From NCBI RefSeq assembly GCF_026967935.1, contig NZ_JAPVBL010000005.1:320994-384993 (forward strand): 64,000 nt of DNA. The letters run 5' to 3'. Made by a program: the position numbers and the translations under genes. This document shows, one piece after another, positions 8,590 to 17,243 of the stretch (its first letter is position 1; the number at the start of each line of letters is the position of its first letter). This DNA comes from Modestobacter sp. VKM Ac-2982. GTDB taxonomy: Bacteria; Actinomycetota; Actinomycetes; Mycobacteriales; Geodermatophilaceae. The notes below the pieces were generated by a model that saw only the letters and a list, made by a program, of their open reading frames with translations, ran no database searches and was not told the origin of the DNA.

Positions 8590-8621
8590 CCGCGGGCTGT
8601 CGAACGAGGCGGGAGGTGCAC
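8586..8621 (-). CDS. Putative leaderless 11-residue upstream ORF of the M48 gene
   Basis: A TAAGCT box at 8629-8634 is followed after exactly 7 bases by a GTG, the same spacing seen at many genes here. The frame reads MHLPPRSTARG and stops at a TGA that overlaps the M48 protease ATG (ATGA). There is no Shine-Dalgarno sequence for the protease itself, so translation of this short ORF may deliver ribosomes to it. The peptide has no notable codon run, so amino-acid attenuation is not suggested. Confidence 0.45.
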   Translation of the reverse strand: MHLPPRSTARG

Positions 8622-8676
8622 GACGCCGAGCTTAGGCAGGCTCCCTGTGACCCGGCTGGACGGCCGGATCGCCGGC

Positions 8677-9774
8677 TCAGCCGAGGATGCGGCGTGCCCC
8701 GGCGTACCCGGCCATGTCGACGCTGGTGACCTGCACCGGGACGCCGAAGGTGGCCGCGTGCACCATCTGGCCGTTGCCGATGTACATGCCCACGTGGCTG
8801 ACCGGGCTGCGGAAGAAGACCAGGTCACCGGGCTGCAGGGCGCTCCGGGAGACCGCGGTCCCCATCGTGGACTGGAGGCGGCTGGAGTGCGGCAGGGCCA
8901 CCCCGGCCGCCGCGTAGGCGTACTGGGTCAGGCCCGAGCAGTCGAAGGCGTCCGGCCCGCCGGCGGCCCACACGTAGGGGTCACCGAGCTGCGCCATGGC
9001 GGTGTCCACGGCGACCTGGGCCGAGGCGCTGGTGGCCACCACCTCGGCCGGCGCCTCGAGCACCGGGCCGGCGTGCTCCACGACCACCTCCTCCTGCTGG
9101 ACCACGCTCAGCGCGTCGTACTGCGCCTGGTACTCGTCGACCCGCGAGGTGAGGTCGCGCTGGCGGGCGGTGACGTCCTGCAGCGTCTCGGCCGCGGCCG
9201 CGGCGGCGGCCTCCGCCTGCGACTGGGCCTGTGCGGCAGCGGTCGCCGCCGCGGTGACCTGGGAGAGGACGTCGTCCGTGTGCCCGGCGATGGCGTCCAG
9301 GGTGGTGACCTGGGAGAGGAACTCGTCTGCCGACCCACTGCTCATGAGGGCGTTGAAGCGGGACAGGTGCTCCCCGGTGAATGCGCTGCGGGCGACTCGG
9401 CGCACCTGCTCGTCCAGGGCGACCAGCTGCGCCTGGGCATCGGCGACCGCCCGGCCTGCGGCAGCTGCGGCTGCCTGCTGCTCGGCCAGCGTCTCCTGTG
9501 CCTCGTTGAACTGCTCGGTGACGACCTCGAGCTCGTGGGTCGCATCGGCGACCAGCTGGGTGGCCTGCTCCGGGCTCGTCGCCTCGGCGACCTGGCCACC
9601 CGGTGTGGCAGCGGCGTCGCCCGGCAGGACCGCCAGGGTCAGGCTCGCGGCGACGACGGCCACGATCCCGATGCCCAGCCGGCCGGCGAGACGACCGCAG
9701 CGCGCGTGCACCGGGGTGGCGGCGGCGACGAGGGTCGCCGAGGCGGGCAGGGCGCGGGGCTGAGGGCTCGCCAC
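8677..9774 (-). CDS. Secreted NlpC/P60 peptidoglycan endopeptidase
   Basis: 365 residues. The N-terminal signal segment is RLGIGIVAVVAASLTLAVLP followed by an Ala-x-Ala-type cleavage region. A long Ala/Gln-rich coiled coil comes next, as in RipA-like hydrolases, then a C-terminal NlpC/P60 domain of about 120 residues with the catalytic cysteine in DAFDCSGLTQYAY and the histidine in VSHVGMYIG. It probably cleaves D-Glu to diaminopimelate bonds in peptidoglycan outside the membrane. The GTG start was chosen because it gives a complete signal peptide, has GGAG about 11 bases upstream, and lies just downstream of a riboswitch-like leader. Position matches Rv2190c (recalled). Confidence 0.88.
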   Translation of the reverse strand: MASPQPRALPASATLVAAATPVHARCGRLAGRLGIGIVAVVAASLTLAVLPGDAAATPGGQVAEATSPEQATQLVADATHELEVVTEQFNEAQETLAEQQAAAAAAGRAVADAQAQLVALDEQVRRVARSAFTGEHLSRFNALMSSGSADEFLSQVTTLDAIAGHTDDVLSQVTAAATAAAQAQSQAEAAAAAAAETLQDVTARQRDLTSRVDEYQAQYDALSVVQQEEVVVEHAGPVLEAPAEVVATSASAQVAVDTAMAQLGDPYVWAAGGPDAFDCSGLTQYAYAAAGVALPHSSRLQSTMGTAVSRSALQPGDLVFFRSPVSHVGMYIGNGQMVHAATFGVPVQVTSVDMAGYAGARRILG

Positions 9775-9802
9775 GGGCGGCGGGACTCCGTTTCTCCGAT
9801 TC

Positions 9803-9948
9803 GGACCGCCTGCCGGGTCACCCGACGCAGCCGGGCTCTGCACGAGCCCCGGCCGCTGGCACGGTGTCCCGATGCCCGAGACCCACCTCGGTGTCGAGGC
9901 GCTCCCCGGTCCACCACCCGGGCGCGGGTCGGCGGTTCGGCGGTGTCC
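9803..9948 (-). promoter_or_regulatory. Probable c-di-AMP (ydaO/yuaA) riboswitch
   Basis: The 146-base segment lies about 28 bases before the NlpC/P60 start. Its ends pair: GGAC, a 2-base bulge and CGCC at the 5' side against GGCGGTCC at the 3' side. Inside are features I recognise from the actinobacterial ydaO class: a GACCGGGGAG segment, a GAGGTGGGTC element, and near the 3' end CTGCGTCGGGTGACCCGGCAG, written here in two parts as CTGCGTCGGG and TGACCCGGCAG. This class is known to control wall hydrolase genes in actinobacteria and to switch expression off when c-di-AMP binds. No covariance search was possible, so the call rests on motif memory and context. Confidence 0.62.
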
Positions 9949-10060
9949 AACCGAGGTCACCCTCTGTGGTGACTTCGTCTCGCTCGGACACGACGAACGT
10001 AGGTCCGTGACCGGACCGAGACCTAGCCCCGTCAAACCGCGAATGGACCCCAGGACCTGC

Positions 10061-10082
10061 CAAATCACAGCAGTGCGATTTG
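10061..10082 (-). terminator. Weak terminator-like hairpin after the Cys-rich gene
   Basis: CAAATC and GATTTG form 6-bp arms directly beyond the stop of the minus-strand Cys-rich gene, with a possible GC extension in the loop. Stem is short and AT-containing, so this is tentative. Confidence 0.3.
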
Positions 10083-10454
10083 TCAGCTCACGTGGCGGTC
10101 GCCGTGAGAGGACGCATCCTGATGACGTAACGGCGGAACCAGCCCGAACTCTGCCAAGGCGCGGACGGCTCGTCGCTCCACGTCGTCCCACTCGACGACC
10201 GGGCGCGCGGCCTCGGCGACACGCTCGCCGGGCCGGCTCTCGCCGTCTGCGGTCGCCTCCCCCGGCGCGGCACCGGCCGCCAGCAGGCCCTCGCCGGCCG
10301 GGACCCCGGCAGAGACGCCGGGCCGGCGTCGCGTCAGCGGGACGACCGTGGGCGCGCTCCCCCGCCAGTCCGGTGGGGCGCCCAGCAGGACGGTCACGAC
10401 GCAGTCGTCGCAGCCCTGACCGCGGACGGTGCAGGTGTCGCAGTCGATGAGCAC
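10083..10454 (-). CDS. Small Cys-rich conserved actinobacterial protein
   Basis: 123 residues. The GTG start is fixed by a strong AAGGAGAG ribosome binding site 6-7 bases upstream. The N-terminus reads VLIDCDTCTVRGQGCDDCVVTVLLG, given here as VLIDCDTC, VRGQGCDDC and VVTVLLG: four or five cysteines in about 20 residues, which could bind a metal or Fe-S cluster. A Pro/Arg/Ala-rich middle and a helical tail (VERRAVRALAEFGLVPPL) follow. I recognise it as a conserved actinobacterial hypothetical family and cannot assign a function. It is divergent to the exonuclease/UvrC-like gene. Confidence 0.78.
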   Translation of the reverse strand: MLIDCDTCTVRGQGCDDCVVTVLLGAPPDWRGSAPTVVPLTRRRPGVSAGVPAGEGLLAAGAAPGEATADGESRPGERVAEAARPVVEWDDVERRAVRALAEFGLVPPLRHQDASSHGDRHVS

Positions 10455-10560
10455 GGCGGCTCTCCTTGTCTCCTGAGGTCCAGACACCGCGGACCGTAGG
10501 AGCGACCACCGACAGTTCTGCTCAGCTCCCGGGCGGGGAGCCCGGACGGCTCCGGCCAGC

Positions 10561-10660
10561 GGCCCCCACCGCTCCGGCCAGCGGCCCCCACGGCTCCGGC
10601 CAGCGGCCCCCACGGCTCCGGCCAGCGGCCCCCACGGCTCCGGCCAGCGGCCCCTACGGC
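10561..10660. repeat. 22-bp tandem repeat (about 4.5 copies)
   Basis: Four units begin at 10561, 10583, 10605 and 10627, three of them identical and the first with one change, followed by a partial unit at 10649; a partial copy precedes the array. Each unit begins GGCCCCCACGG and ends CTCCGGCCAGC. The 22-base period is not a multiple of three, so it would change frame in each copy, which argues against coding. It fills the intergenic space between two divergent genes. Confidence 0.85.
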
Positions 10661-10705
10661 GTGGCCTCCCGGGGACTGTCGGACCCCCGACCTAGCGTCC
10701 GCGCC

Positions 10706-12664
10706 GTGCCATCCGTACCTGCCCCGCCCCCAGCAGCACCACCGGGACCACCTCCGGTCCCCCCGACCACCGCGGCGCCCGCCCCCTCACCGTGGCGACA
10801 GGTGGCACTGCCCGGCCGGCCCGGGGCCCGGGACGAGCCGCGCTTCCAGCAGGCGACGATCGACGACCTGGGCACCCCGCTGGCCGGGGTCACCTTCGTG
10901 GTCGTCGACCTGGAGACCACCGGGGGCTCGCCGAAGAACAGCGCGATCACCGAGATCGGGGCGGTCAAGGTCCGCGGCGGTCAGGTGCTCGGCGAGTTCC
11001 AGACCCTGGTCGACCCCGGTCACGAGATCCCGCCCTACATCAGCGTGCTGACCGGGATCACCTCGATGATGGTGGCCGCGGCGCCCCGGATCGACGCGGT
11101 GCTGCCGGCCTTCCTGGAGTTCGCCCGCGGCGCCGTCCTCGTGGCCCACAACGCCCCGTTCGACCTCGGGTTCCTACGGGCGGCCTGTGAGGCGAGCGCG
11201 GTGCCCTGGCCGGTGTTCGCCTCGGTCGACACCGCCGTCCTGGCCCGCCGGCTGCTCAGCCGTGACGAGGTGCCCAACTGCAAGCTGGCCACGCTGGCGC
11301 CCTACTTCTCCACCTCCACGCAGCCCTGCCACCGGGCACTGGACGACGCCCGGGCGACCGTCGACGTCCTGCACGGGCTCTTCGAGCGCCTCGGGCCGCT
11401 GGGCATCACCTCGCTCGAGGAGCTGACCGGGCTGACCCGCCAGGTCGACCCGCGCCGTCGCCGCAAGCGTCATCTCGCTGAGCACGTGCCCTCGGGTCCC
11501 GGGGTGTACGTCTTCCGCGGCCCGCGCGACGAACCGCTGTACGTCGGCACCTCGGGCGACCTCCGCAGCCGGGTGCGCACCTACTTCTCCGCCGGCGAGC
11601 AGCGCAGCCGGATGACCGAGATGATCACCCTCGCCGAGCGGGTCGAGGCGCTGCCGTGCGCGCACGACCTCGAGGCCGCCGTCCGGGAGCTGCGGCTGAT
11701 CGCCGAGCACAAGCCCCGGTACAACCGGCGGTCCCGGTTCCCCGAGCGCGCCCTGTGGGTCCGGTTGACCGACGAGCCGTTCCCCCGGCTGTCGGTGGTG
11801 CGCCGGGTGCGGCCGGGCGCGGGAGCGTTCCTCGGCCCCTTCCCCGACCGGCGGGCAGCCGACACCGCCGTCGCCGCCGTGCACGAGTCCCTGCCGCTGC
11901 GCCAGTGCACCTCCCGCCTGTCGCTGACGGTGCTGGGCAGCGCCTGCGCCCTGGCCGGGATGGGCCGGTGCGGGGCGCCCTGCACCGGCGACCAGTCCCG
12001 CGAGGAGTACTCCGAGATAGCGGCGGTGTTCCGTGCGGCCGTCGAGTCCGATCCCCGCGACCTGGTGGCCCCGTTGCTGCACCGGGTCGAGCGGCTGGCC
12101 GGCGAGGGCCGGTACGAGGAGGCGGCCGTGCTGCGCGACCGGGTGGCCGTGCTGGTCCGGGCGGTCCGGCGGCGACAGCGCCTGCAGTCGCTGGCCACCG
12201 TGGCCGAGCTCGTCCTCGCCCGGCCCGACGGCGCCGGGGGCTGGCAGCTGGCGGTGGTCCGTCGGGGCCGACTGGTGGCGGCCGGCGTCGCCGAACGCGG
12301 GCGCTCCGTCCGCGGTCACCTGGCCGACCTGCGCGCCACCGCCGAGACCCCGACCGGGCCGGACGACGAGCTGGCCGCCTCCGTCGACGAGACGGAACTG
12401 GTGCTGCGCTGGATGGAGAAGCCCGGCACCCGCCTGGTCGACCTGACCGGCACCCTGGCCAGCCGCACCCCGGGCACGGGTGGCTACAGCGGCTTCCTCG
12501 CCCAGGTGGACGCCGGCCTCGCCGAGCGCGACCCGTTCGCCGACACCCGGTCGCTCAGCACCCGCAGCCAGCCCGACCGGGTCACCGCGGGTGCGCCGGT
12601 GGCAGGCCGGCACGCCGCCGGGCGGCGCGGCCGGGTCGCGACCGGGCTAGCATCCCGGACGTGA
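10706..12664 (+). CDS. DnaQ-like DEDDh 3'-5' exonuclease fused to a UvrC-like GIY-YIG module
   Basis: 652 residues. Domains in order: a Pro-rich N-terminal tail; a DEDDh exonuclease with VVDLETTGG (first Asp/Glu), HNAPFDLGFL and HRALDDARAT (terminal Asp with the Dh histidine); then a GIY-YIG nuclease core (GPGVYVFRGPRDEPLYVGTS), the UvrC-style insertion, a Cys-containing segment (CALAGMGRCGAPC) and a UvrBC-like helix pair (YEEAAVLRDRVAVLVRAV). The actinobacterial family (Rv2191-like, recalled) is thought to act in DNA repair. Start: GTG exactly 7 bases after TAGCGT (10693-10698); the longer frame upstream would translate the 22-bp array and is unlikely. Its stop overlaps the next start. Confidence 0.88.
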   Translation: MPSVPAPPPAAPPGPPPVPPTTAAPAPSPWRQVALPGRPGARDEPRFQQATIDDLGTPLAGVTFVVVDLETTGGSPKNSAITEIGAVKVRGGQVLGEFQTLVDPGHEIPPYISVLTGITSMMVAAAPRIDAVLPAFLEFARGAVLVAHNAPFDLGFLRAACEASAVPWPVFASVDTAVLARRLLSRDEVPNCKLATLAPYFSTSTQPCHRALDDARATVDVLHGLFERLGPLGITSLEELTGLTRQVDPRRRRKRHLAEHVPSGPGVYVFRGPRDEPLYVGTSGDLRSRVRTYFSAGEQRSRMTEMITLAERVEALPCAHDLEAAVRELRLIAEHKPRYNRRSRFPERALWVRLTDEPFPRLSVVRRVRPGAGAFLGPFPDRRAADTAVAAVHESLPLRQCTSRLSLTVLGSACALAGMGRCGAPCTGDQSREEYSEIAAVFRAAVESDPRDLVAPLLHRVERLAGEGRYEEAAVLRDRVAVLVRAVRRRQRLQSLATVAELVLARPDGAGGWQLAVVRRGRLVAAGVAERGRSVRGHLADLRATAETPTGPDDELAASVDETELVLRWMEKPGTRLVDLTGTLASRTPGTGGYSGFLAQVDAGLAERDPFADTRSLSTRSQPDRVTAGAPVAGRHAAGRRGRVATGLASRT

Positions 12665-12951
12665 TCACCGCCATCGTGATGATCGATGCCGCCACCGACT
12701 CGATCGGCGAGGTGGCCGAGGCGGTCGCCGCGCTGCCCGGGGTCAGCGAGGTCTACTCCGTCGCCGGCGACGTCGACCTGGTCGCACTCGTCCGCGTGCA
12801 CGAGTTCGAGGAGATCGCCCAGGTCATCGCCGGGCGGATCAACAAGGTGCCCGGTGTCGTCGACACCGCCACCCACATCGCCTTCCGCGCCTACTCGCGG
12901 CACGACCTCGAGGCCGCGTTCTCGATCGGCTTCGAGTCGACCGACCAGTAG
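12661..12951 (+). CDS. Stand-alone Lrp/AsnC ligand-binding (RAM) domain protein
   Basis: 96 residues, only the regulation-of-amino-acid-metabolism fold, without a DNA-binding helix-turn-helix: [33 protein letters not shown] and [17 protein letters not shown] are the expected strands. Such proteins form dimers or octamers that bind amino acids and may modify full-length Lrp proteins. The GTG overlaps the exonuclease stop as GTGA but also has its own TAGCAT box 7 bases upstream (12648-12653), inside the exonuclease coding sequence, so it may be both coupled and leaderless. Confidence 0.9.
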   Translation: MITAIVMIDAATDSIGEVAEAVAALPGVSEVYSVAGDVDLVALVRVHEFEEIAQVIAGRINKVPGVVDTATHIAFRAYSRHDLEAAFSIGFESTDQ

Positions 12952-13020
12952 CTCACCCCGCGGTTCGGGCGCCCTCGTTCCGGGCCCCCCGGCGGGCAGG
13001 GCCGGAGAGCCACCTGGTGC

Positions 13021-14067
13021 TCACCCGCGCGCGGCGCGGCTGACCCGCACCCAGTCCGCCAGCTTCGCCGCTGCCCTGCCGTCGTCGACGGCGGCCGCAG
13101 CCCGTTCCAGCCCCGCCCCCAGCGCGTCGTGCAGCCGCGACCCACGGGCGTCGAACGCGGCGAGCGCCCCGGCCGCGTTGAGCAGCACCGCGTCGCGGAC
13201 CGGTCCCGGTTCACCCGCCACCAGCCGACGCACGACCTCGGCGTTGACCTCCGGACCGCCTCCGCGCAGCGCCCCCGGCCCGGACACCGGGATGCCCAGC
13301 GCCGTCGGGTCCAGCCGCTCGGAGACCACCTCCCCGTCGCGCACCACCCACACCGCCGAGGTCGTGCTGGTGGTGAGCTCGTCCAGCCCGTCGTCCCCGC
13401 GGAACACCAGTGCCCGGGTGCCCCGGTCGGCGAGCACCTGGGCCAGCACCGGGGCCATCCGGGTGTCGGCACAGCCGATCGCGGCCGCCACCGGACGGGC
13501 CGGGTTCGTCAGCGGGCCCAGGAAGTTGAAGACCGTGCCGATCCCCAGCTCCCGACGCGGCGCGGCGGCATGCCGCATCCCGGGATGGAAGACGGGCGCG
13601 AAGAAGAAGCCGATCCCCGCCTCGAGCACGCACCGGGCCACGGACGGGGCCGGCAGGTCGATGACGACCCCGAGCGCCTCGAGGACGTCGGCGGTCCCCG
13701 AGGCCGAGGACGCAGCCCGGTTGCCGTGCTTGGCCACGGGGACGCCGGCCGCTGCGGTGACGATCGCGGCCATCGTGGAGATGTTCACCGTCTGCGCGCC
13801 GTCGCCCCCGGTGCCGACGATGTCGACACAGTCCATCGGCAGCTGCACCGGGGTGGCCTGTTCCAACATCGTGGCGGCGAGCCCGGAGACCTCCTCCGGT
13901 GACTCCCCCTTGGCCCGCAGGGCGACGACGAACCCGGCCACCTGCGCCGGCGTCGCCTCCCCCGTCATGACCTGCCGCATCGCCCAGCGGGTGTCCTCGA
14001 CCCCGAGGTGCTCACCGCGGGTGAGCCGGGTGAGCAGGCCGGGCCAGGTCGGGCTGGCTGACGTCAT
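13021..14067 (-). CDS. trpD: Anthranilate phosphoribosyltransferase
   Basis: 348 residues, the normal size for TrpD. It transfers phosphoribose from PRPP to anthranilate in the second step specific to tryptophan synthesis. The PRPP-binding glycine motif is in [17 protein letters not shown], followed by [43 protein letters not shown], and [14 protein letters not shown], all hallmark blocks. It is the second gene after a stand-alone receiver protein, with only 4 bases between. No other trp gene is in the window, the usual arrangement in actinobacteria, where trpD is often next to ctaE. Confidence 0.97.
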   Translation of the reverse strand: MTSASPTWPGLLTRLTRGEHLGVEDTRWAMRQVMTGEATPAQVAGFVVALRAKGESPEEVSGLAATMLEQATPVQLPMDCVDIVGTGGDGAQTVNISTMAAIVTAAAGVPVAKHGNRAASSASGTADVLEALGVVIDLPAPSVARCVLEAGIGFFFAPVFHPGMRHAAAPRRELGIGTVFNFLGPLTNPARPVAAAIGCADTRMAPVLAQVLADRGTRALVFRGDDGLDELTTSTTSAVWVVRDGEVVSERLDPTALGIPVSGPGALRGGGPEVNAEVVRRLVAGEPGPVRDAVLLNAAGALAAFDARGSRLHDALGAGLERAAAAVDDGRAAAKLADWVRVSRAARG

Positions 14068-14071
14068 CGGG

Positions 14072-14494
14072 TCAGCGACGGACGGACGGGCGCTGTGCTG
14101 CCCGGTCCCGCAGCAGCCCGGCGACGACCTGGGGCGCGGTCAGCGGGTCCACCGGGTAGGCCAACGTGGCGTCGGCCATCGACCAGTGGGCCAGCCAGCG
14201 GTCCGCCTGCCGGGCGATGAGCACCACCAGTTGGGGGCAGTCGGCGATCTCGTGCTTCAGCTGGCGACTGATCCCCATGCCACCGGTGGGCTGGGCCTCA
14301 CCGTCCAGCACGCACAGGTCGACGCCGCCGCGGTCGACGGCCGCCACCACCTCGTCGGCGGTCGCGCACTCCAGGTACGTGAGCGGTCCCACGTCGGCGG
14401 CCGGCGCGTTGCCCAGGGCCGTCCGGACGGCGGTGCGGACCTCGGCCCGCTGGCTGAAGACCAGCACGGTGGCCGGTGCGGAGTCGGGGCTCAC
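14072..14494 (-). CDS. Stand-alone receiver-like protein upstream of trpD
   Basis: 140 residues resembling a CheY-like receiver with no output domain: [20 protein letters not shown] at the N-terminus, the putative phospho-acceptor Asp in [10 protein letters not shown], and a degenerate alpha4-beta5 region ([16 protein letters not shown]), where the usual conserved lysine is not obvious. Actinobacterial genomes carry it between ctaE and trpD. A TAGGCT box (14502-14507) lies 7 bases before the GTG, so it is probably leaderless and drives trpD. Whether it is phosphorylated is not known. Confidence 0.8.
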   Translation of the reverse strand: MSPDSAPATVLVFSQRAEVRTAVRTALGNAPAADVGPLTYLECATADEVVAAVDRGGVDLCVLDGEAQPTGGMGISRQLKHEIADCPQLVVLIARQADRWLAHWSMADATLAYPVDPLTAPQVVAGLLRDRAAQRPSVRR

Positions 14495-14629
14495 CCTCGC
14501 GAGCCTAGTGCCCGGAGGAAGAGGGGCGGGAAGGCGGCGTGCCGAGCCGCTCCCGGGTGGCCGGACCGGGCGCGCCACGCCCACCCACCCCGCGTCGTGG
14601 GACGGCTGTCCCGATGCCATGATGAGCCG

Positions 14630-15244
14630 GTGACAACGGCCCCCGTGGCGAGCAGCACCTTCGACACCTCGCGGGTGCACTCCCTGACCCGACCGAACAT
14701 GGTCAGCGTCGGCACGATCGTCTGGCTCGCCAGTGAGCTGATGTTCTTCGCCGGCCTGTTCGCCATGTACTTCACCGCCCGTGCCCGAGCCGAGGACGGC
14801 TGGCCGCCGGAGCCGACCGAGCTGAACGTGCCGTACGCGCTGGCCTTCACGCTGATCCTGGTCGCCTCGTCGGTGACCTGCCAGTACGGCGTCTTCGCCG
14901 CTGAGATCGGCAACGTCTACGGACTGCGGCGCTGGTTCACCATCACGTTCGTGATGGGGCTGACCTTCGTGCTCGGCCAGATGTGGGAGTACCGCACCCT
15001 GGTCGTCGACCACGGCACGACGATCTCCTCGTCGTCGTACGGGTCGGTGTTCTACCTGACGACGGGCTTCCACGCCCTGCACGTGATCGGCGGCCTCATC
15101 GCCTTCGTCTTCGTGCTCATCCGGTCCACGATGGGCCGTTTCACACCCGCCCAGGCGACCTCGGCGATCGTCGTGTCCTATTACTGGCACTTCGTCGACG
15201 TCGTGTGGGTGGGCCTCTTCATCACGATCTACCTGATCAAGTAG
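14630..15244 (+). CDS. ctaE: Cytochrome c oxidase subunit III
   Basis: 204 residues, five or more membrane helices. CtaE supports the aa3-type oxidase core that reduces oxygen with electrons from the QcrC diheme subunit. Recognisable blocks are [15 protein letters not shown], the [16 protein letters not shown] helix, and the terminal [21 protein letters not shown] split as [12 protein letters not shown] and LFITIYLIK. Start chosen as GTG 6 bases after CATGAT (14618-14623); there is no Shine-Dalgarno sequence. It begins the ctaE-qcrC-qcrA-qcrB operon, 8 bases before qcrC. Subunit I (ctaD) is not in the window, as is usual. Confidence 0.95.
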   Translation: MTTAPVASSTFDTSRVHSLTRPNMVSVGTIVWLASELMFFAGLFAMYFTARARAEDGWPPEPTELNVPYALAFTLILVASSVTCQYGVFAAEIGNVYGLRRWFTITFVMGLTFVLGQMWEYRTLVVDHGTTISSSSYGSVFYLTTGFHALHVIGGLIAFVFVLIRSTMGRFTPAQATSAIVVSYYWHFVDVVWVGLFITIYLIK

Positions 15245-15252
15245 GGAACCGG

Positions 15253-16134
15253 GTGTCCACCACGAACGCCTCGTCCGAAGCCCCTCTCGAGGGCGGCCGC
15301 CGCGGGTTGCTGCGTCGCCGGCCAGCCGCTGGAACGCCGGCCGCCGCCGCCCGTGACCGGCGCCGCTCCAAGCAGCGCCGCCGCCTGGCCAACGTGGCCG
15401 GGTTGATGGCCGCCCTGGTCCTGACCGGGGTCGGCTACTCCGCCTTCGCCCCGGGGGCGATCGCCGCTGACGAACAGTCGGACACGGAGTCCATCGCCGT
15501 CGAAGCCGGCCGCGAGCTCTACGTCCTCAGCTGCATCACCTGCCACGGTTCCAACCTGCAGGGCGTGGAGGACCGCGGCCCGTCGCTCATCGGCGTCGGC
15601 TCGGCCTCCGTCTACTTCCAGGTCTCCACCGGCCGCATGCCGCTGGTCCGCCAGGAGGCCCAGGCGCCCGAGCACCCGGTCATCTTCACCGAGGCGGAGA
15701 TCGCCCAGCTGATGGCCTACGTCCAGGCAAACGGTGGCGGCCCCTCCGTCCCCTCGGGCGACCTGCGCGACGGCGAGCTGGCCGAGGGCGGTGAGCTGTT
15801 CCGCCTCAACTGCGCCTCCTGCCACAACTTCGTCGGGGAGGGCGGTGCCCTCTCCTCCGGCAAGCGGGCACCCTCGCTGGACGGCCTGACCGACGAGCAG
15901 ATCTACGCGGCCATGCTGACCGGTCCGGAGAACATGCCGGTCTTCGGTGACAACCAGCTGACGCCGGAGGAGAAGCGCTCGGTCATCGACTACGTGCAGA
16001 CGATCCAGGACCAGGCCGACCCCGGTGGCGCCCCGATCGGCCGCGCCGGTCCGGTCGCCGAGGGCCTGGTGATCTGGGTCGCCGGTGTCGGCGCCCTGCT
16101 GTTCGGGATCTTCTGGATGGGGACGAAGGCGTGA
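15253..16134 (+). CDS. qcrC: Diheme cytochrome c subunit of the bc1 complex
   Basis: 293 residues. Two c-type heme sites are present, CITCHGS in the first half and CASCHNF in the second, so it is the fused diheme c1 that passes electrons directly to cytochrome oxidase and replaces a soluble cytochrome c. The N-terminus has a twin-Arg/Lys-rich region followed by a hydrophobic segment (LANVAGLMAALVLTGVGYSAF), split here as LANVAGLMAALV and LTGVGYSAF; a C-terminal helix (GLVIWVAGVGALLFGIFW) anchors it. Axial methionines may come from RMPLV and NMPVF. It overlaps qcrA by 4 bases (GTGA). Confidence 0.96.
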   Translation: MSTTNASSEAPLEGGRRGLLRRRPAAGTPAAAARDRRRSKQRRRLANVAGLMAALVLTGVGYSAFAPGAIAADEQSDTESIAVEAGRELYVLSCITCHGSNLQGVEDRGPSLIGVGSASVYFQVSTGRMPLVRQEAQAPEHPVIFTEAEIAQLMAYVQANGGGPSVPSGDLRDGELAEGGELFRLNCASCHNFVGEGGALSSGKRAPSLDGLTDEQIYAAMLTGPENMPVFGDNQLTPEEKRSVIDYVQTIQDQADPGGAPIGRAGPVAEGLVIWVAGVGALLFGIFWMGTKA

Positions 16135-17243
16135 GCACGACCGACAAGAACCCCGGTTCGGCCGGCGGGGACCGCGCCAGCGGACCCAGCCACGGCGGCC
16201 CGGACGACGAGTACACGCCGGCCCAGCTCGCCGCGATGGACCGCACGGAGCTGGACCGGCTGGGTGCCCGCTACGACGGCGTCGAGGTGCTCCACGTCGA
16301 ACCCGGCCCCGTTCCGGGTTCGGCACTGGAGAAGCAGGCCACCCGCCAGGTGACGATGTGGTTCGCCCTCGCCGGGGTGTTCGCCGTGGCCTTCCTGGTC
16401 GTCTACGCCGGTTCCGGGTGGTTCCTCCCCGACTGGGAGTGGGAGGTGGGGGCCGCTCCCTGGAGCGCGCTGTTCACCCCGCTGCTCGGTCTGGCGATGG
16501 GCCTGTCGCTGCTGTGCATCGGCATCGGCCTGGTCCAGTACGTCAAGAAGCTGCTTCCCCACGAGACCGCGGTCCAGGACAAGCACGACGGTTCCCACTT
16601 CGACCGCGTCACCACCGGCGCCACCCTCATGAGCGGCCTGGACAAGTCGGGGCTCCCCCGCCGCAAGCTGCTCCTGGGCACGATCGGTGGGATGGGTGTC
16701 GCGTTCGGCGCCATGCTCATCGCCCCGCTCGGTGGCCTCATCAAGAACCCGAACACCGGCAACCCGCTCGGCACCACGTCGTGGGCCGAGGGCGTCCGCC
16801 TGCTGCGCGACGACGGCACTCCGATCCGCCCCGGCGACCAGCAGCCCGGTTCCCTGGAGACGGTCTTCCCGGCCGTCGCCGGCGGCAACTTCCAGGCAGA
16901 CGCGGCGACCATGCTGATCCGGCTCCGGCCGGAGCAGCAGCTCAGCGAGGAGCCGAGGGAAGGTCAGGCCGACTTCTCCTACGGCGACTACGTCGCCTAC
17001 TCGAAGATCTGCACCCACGCCGGGTGCCCGGTCGGGCTCTACGAGCAGGAGACGGGCCGCATCCTCTGCCCCTGTCATCAGTCGCAGTTCCTGGTGACCC
17101 AGGGCGCGAAGCCGGTCTTCGGTCCGGCGACCCGCCCACTCCCCCAGCTGCCCATCACGGTCGACGACGAGGGCTACTTCGTGGCACGGAGCGACTACAT
17201 TGAGGCAGTCGGCCCCACCTACTGGAACCGGGAACGGATCTGA
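16131..17243 (+). CDS. qcrA: Rieske iron-sulfur subunit of the bc1 complex
   Basis: 370 residues. The C-terminal Rieske domain has both cluster-binding boxes, CTHAGCP and CPCHQSQF, with two Cys and two His ligands. The N-terminal half carries three membrane helices (around [41 protein letters not shown] and [20 protein letters not shown], each no longer than about 21 residues), the actinobacterial arrangement. A twin-arginine-like pair (LPRRKLLLG) precedes the third helix, consistent with Tat-dependent insertion. GTG start overlaps the qcrC stop; the stop overlaps the qcrB start by one base. Confidence 0.96.
   Translation: MSTTDKNPGSAGGDRASGPSHGGPDDEYTPAQLAAMDRTELDRLGARYDGVEVLHVEPGPVPGSALEKQATRQVTMWFALAGVFAVAFLVVYAGSGWFLPDWEWEVGAAPWSALFTPLLGLAMGLSLLCIGIGLVQYVKKLLPHETAVQDKHDGSHFDRVTTGATLMSGLDKSGLPRRKLLLGTIGGMGVAFGAMLIAPLGGLIKNPNTGNPLGTTSWAEGVRLLRDDGTPIRPGDQQPGSLETVFPAVAGGNFQADAATMLIRLRPEQQLSEEPREGQADFSYGDYVAYSKICTHAGCPVGLYEQETGRILCPCHQSQFLVTQGAKPVFGPATRPLPQLPITVDDEGYFVARSDYIEAVGPTYWNRERI

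Noticed and set aside
10466-10705. N-terminal extension of the exonuclease/UvrC-like protein
   Set aside because: It would translate a 22-bp repeat that changes frame in each copy, and TAGCGT stands exactly 7 bases before the later GTG.
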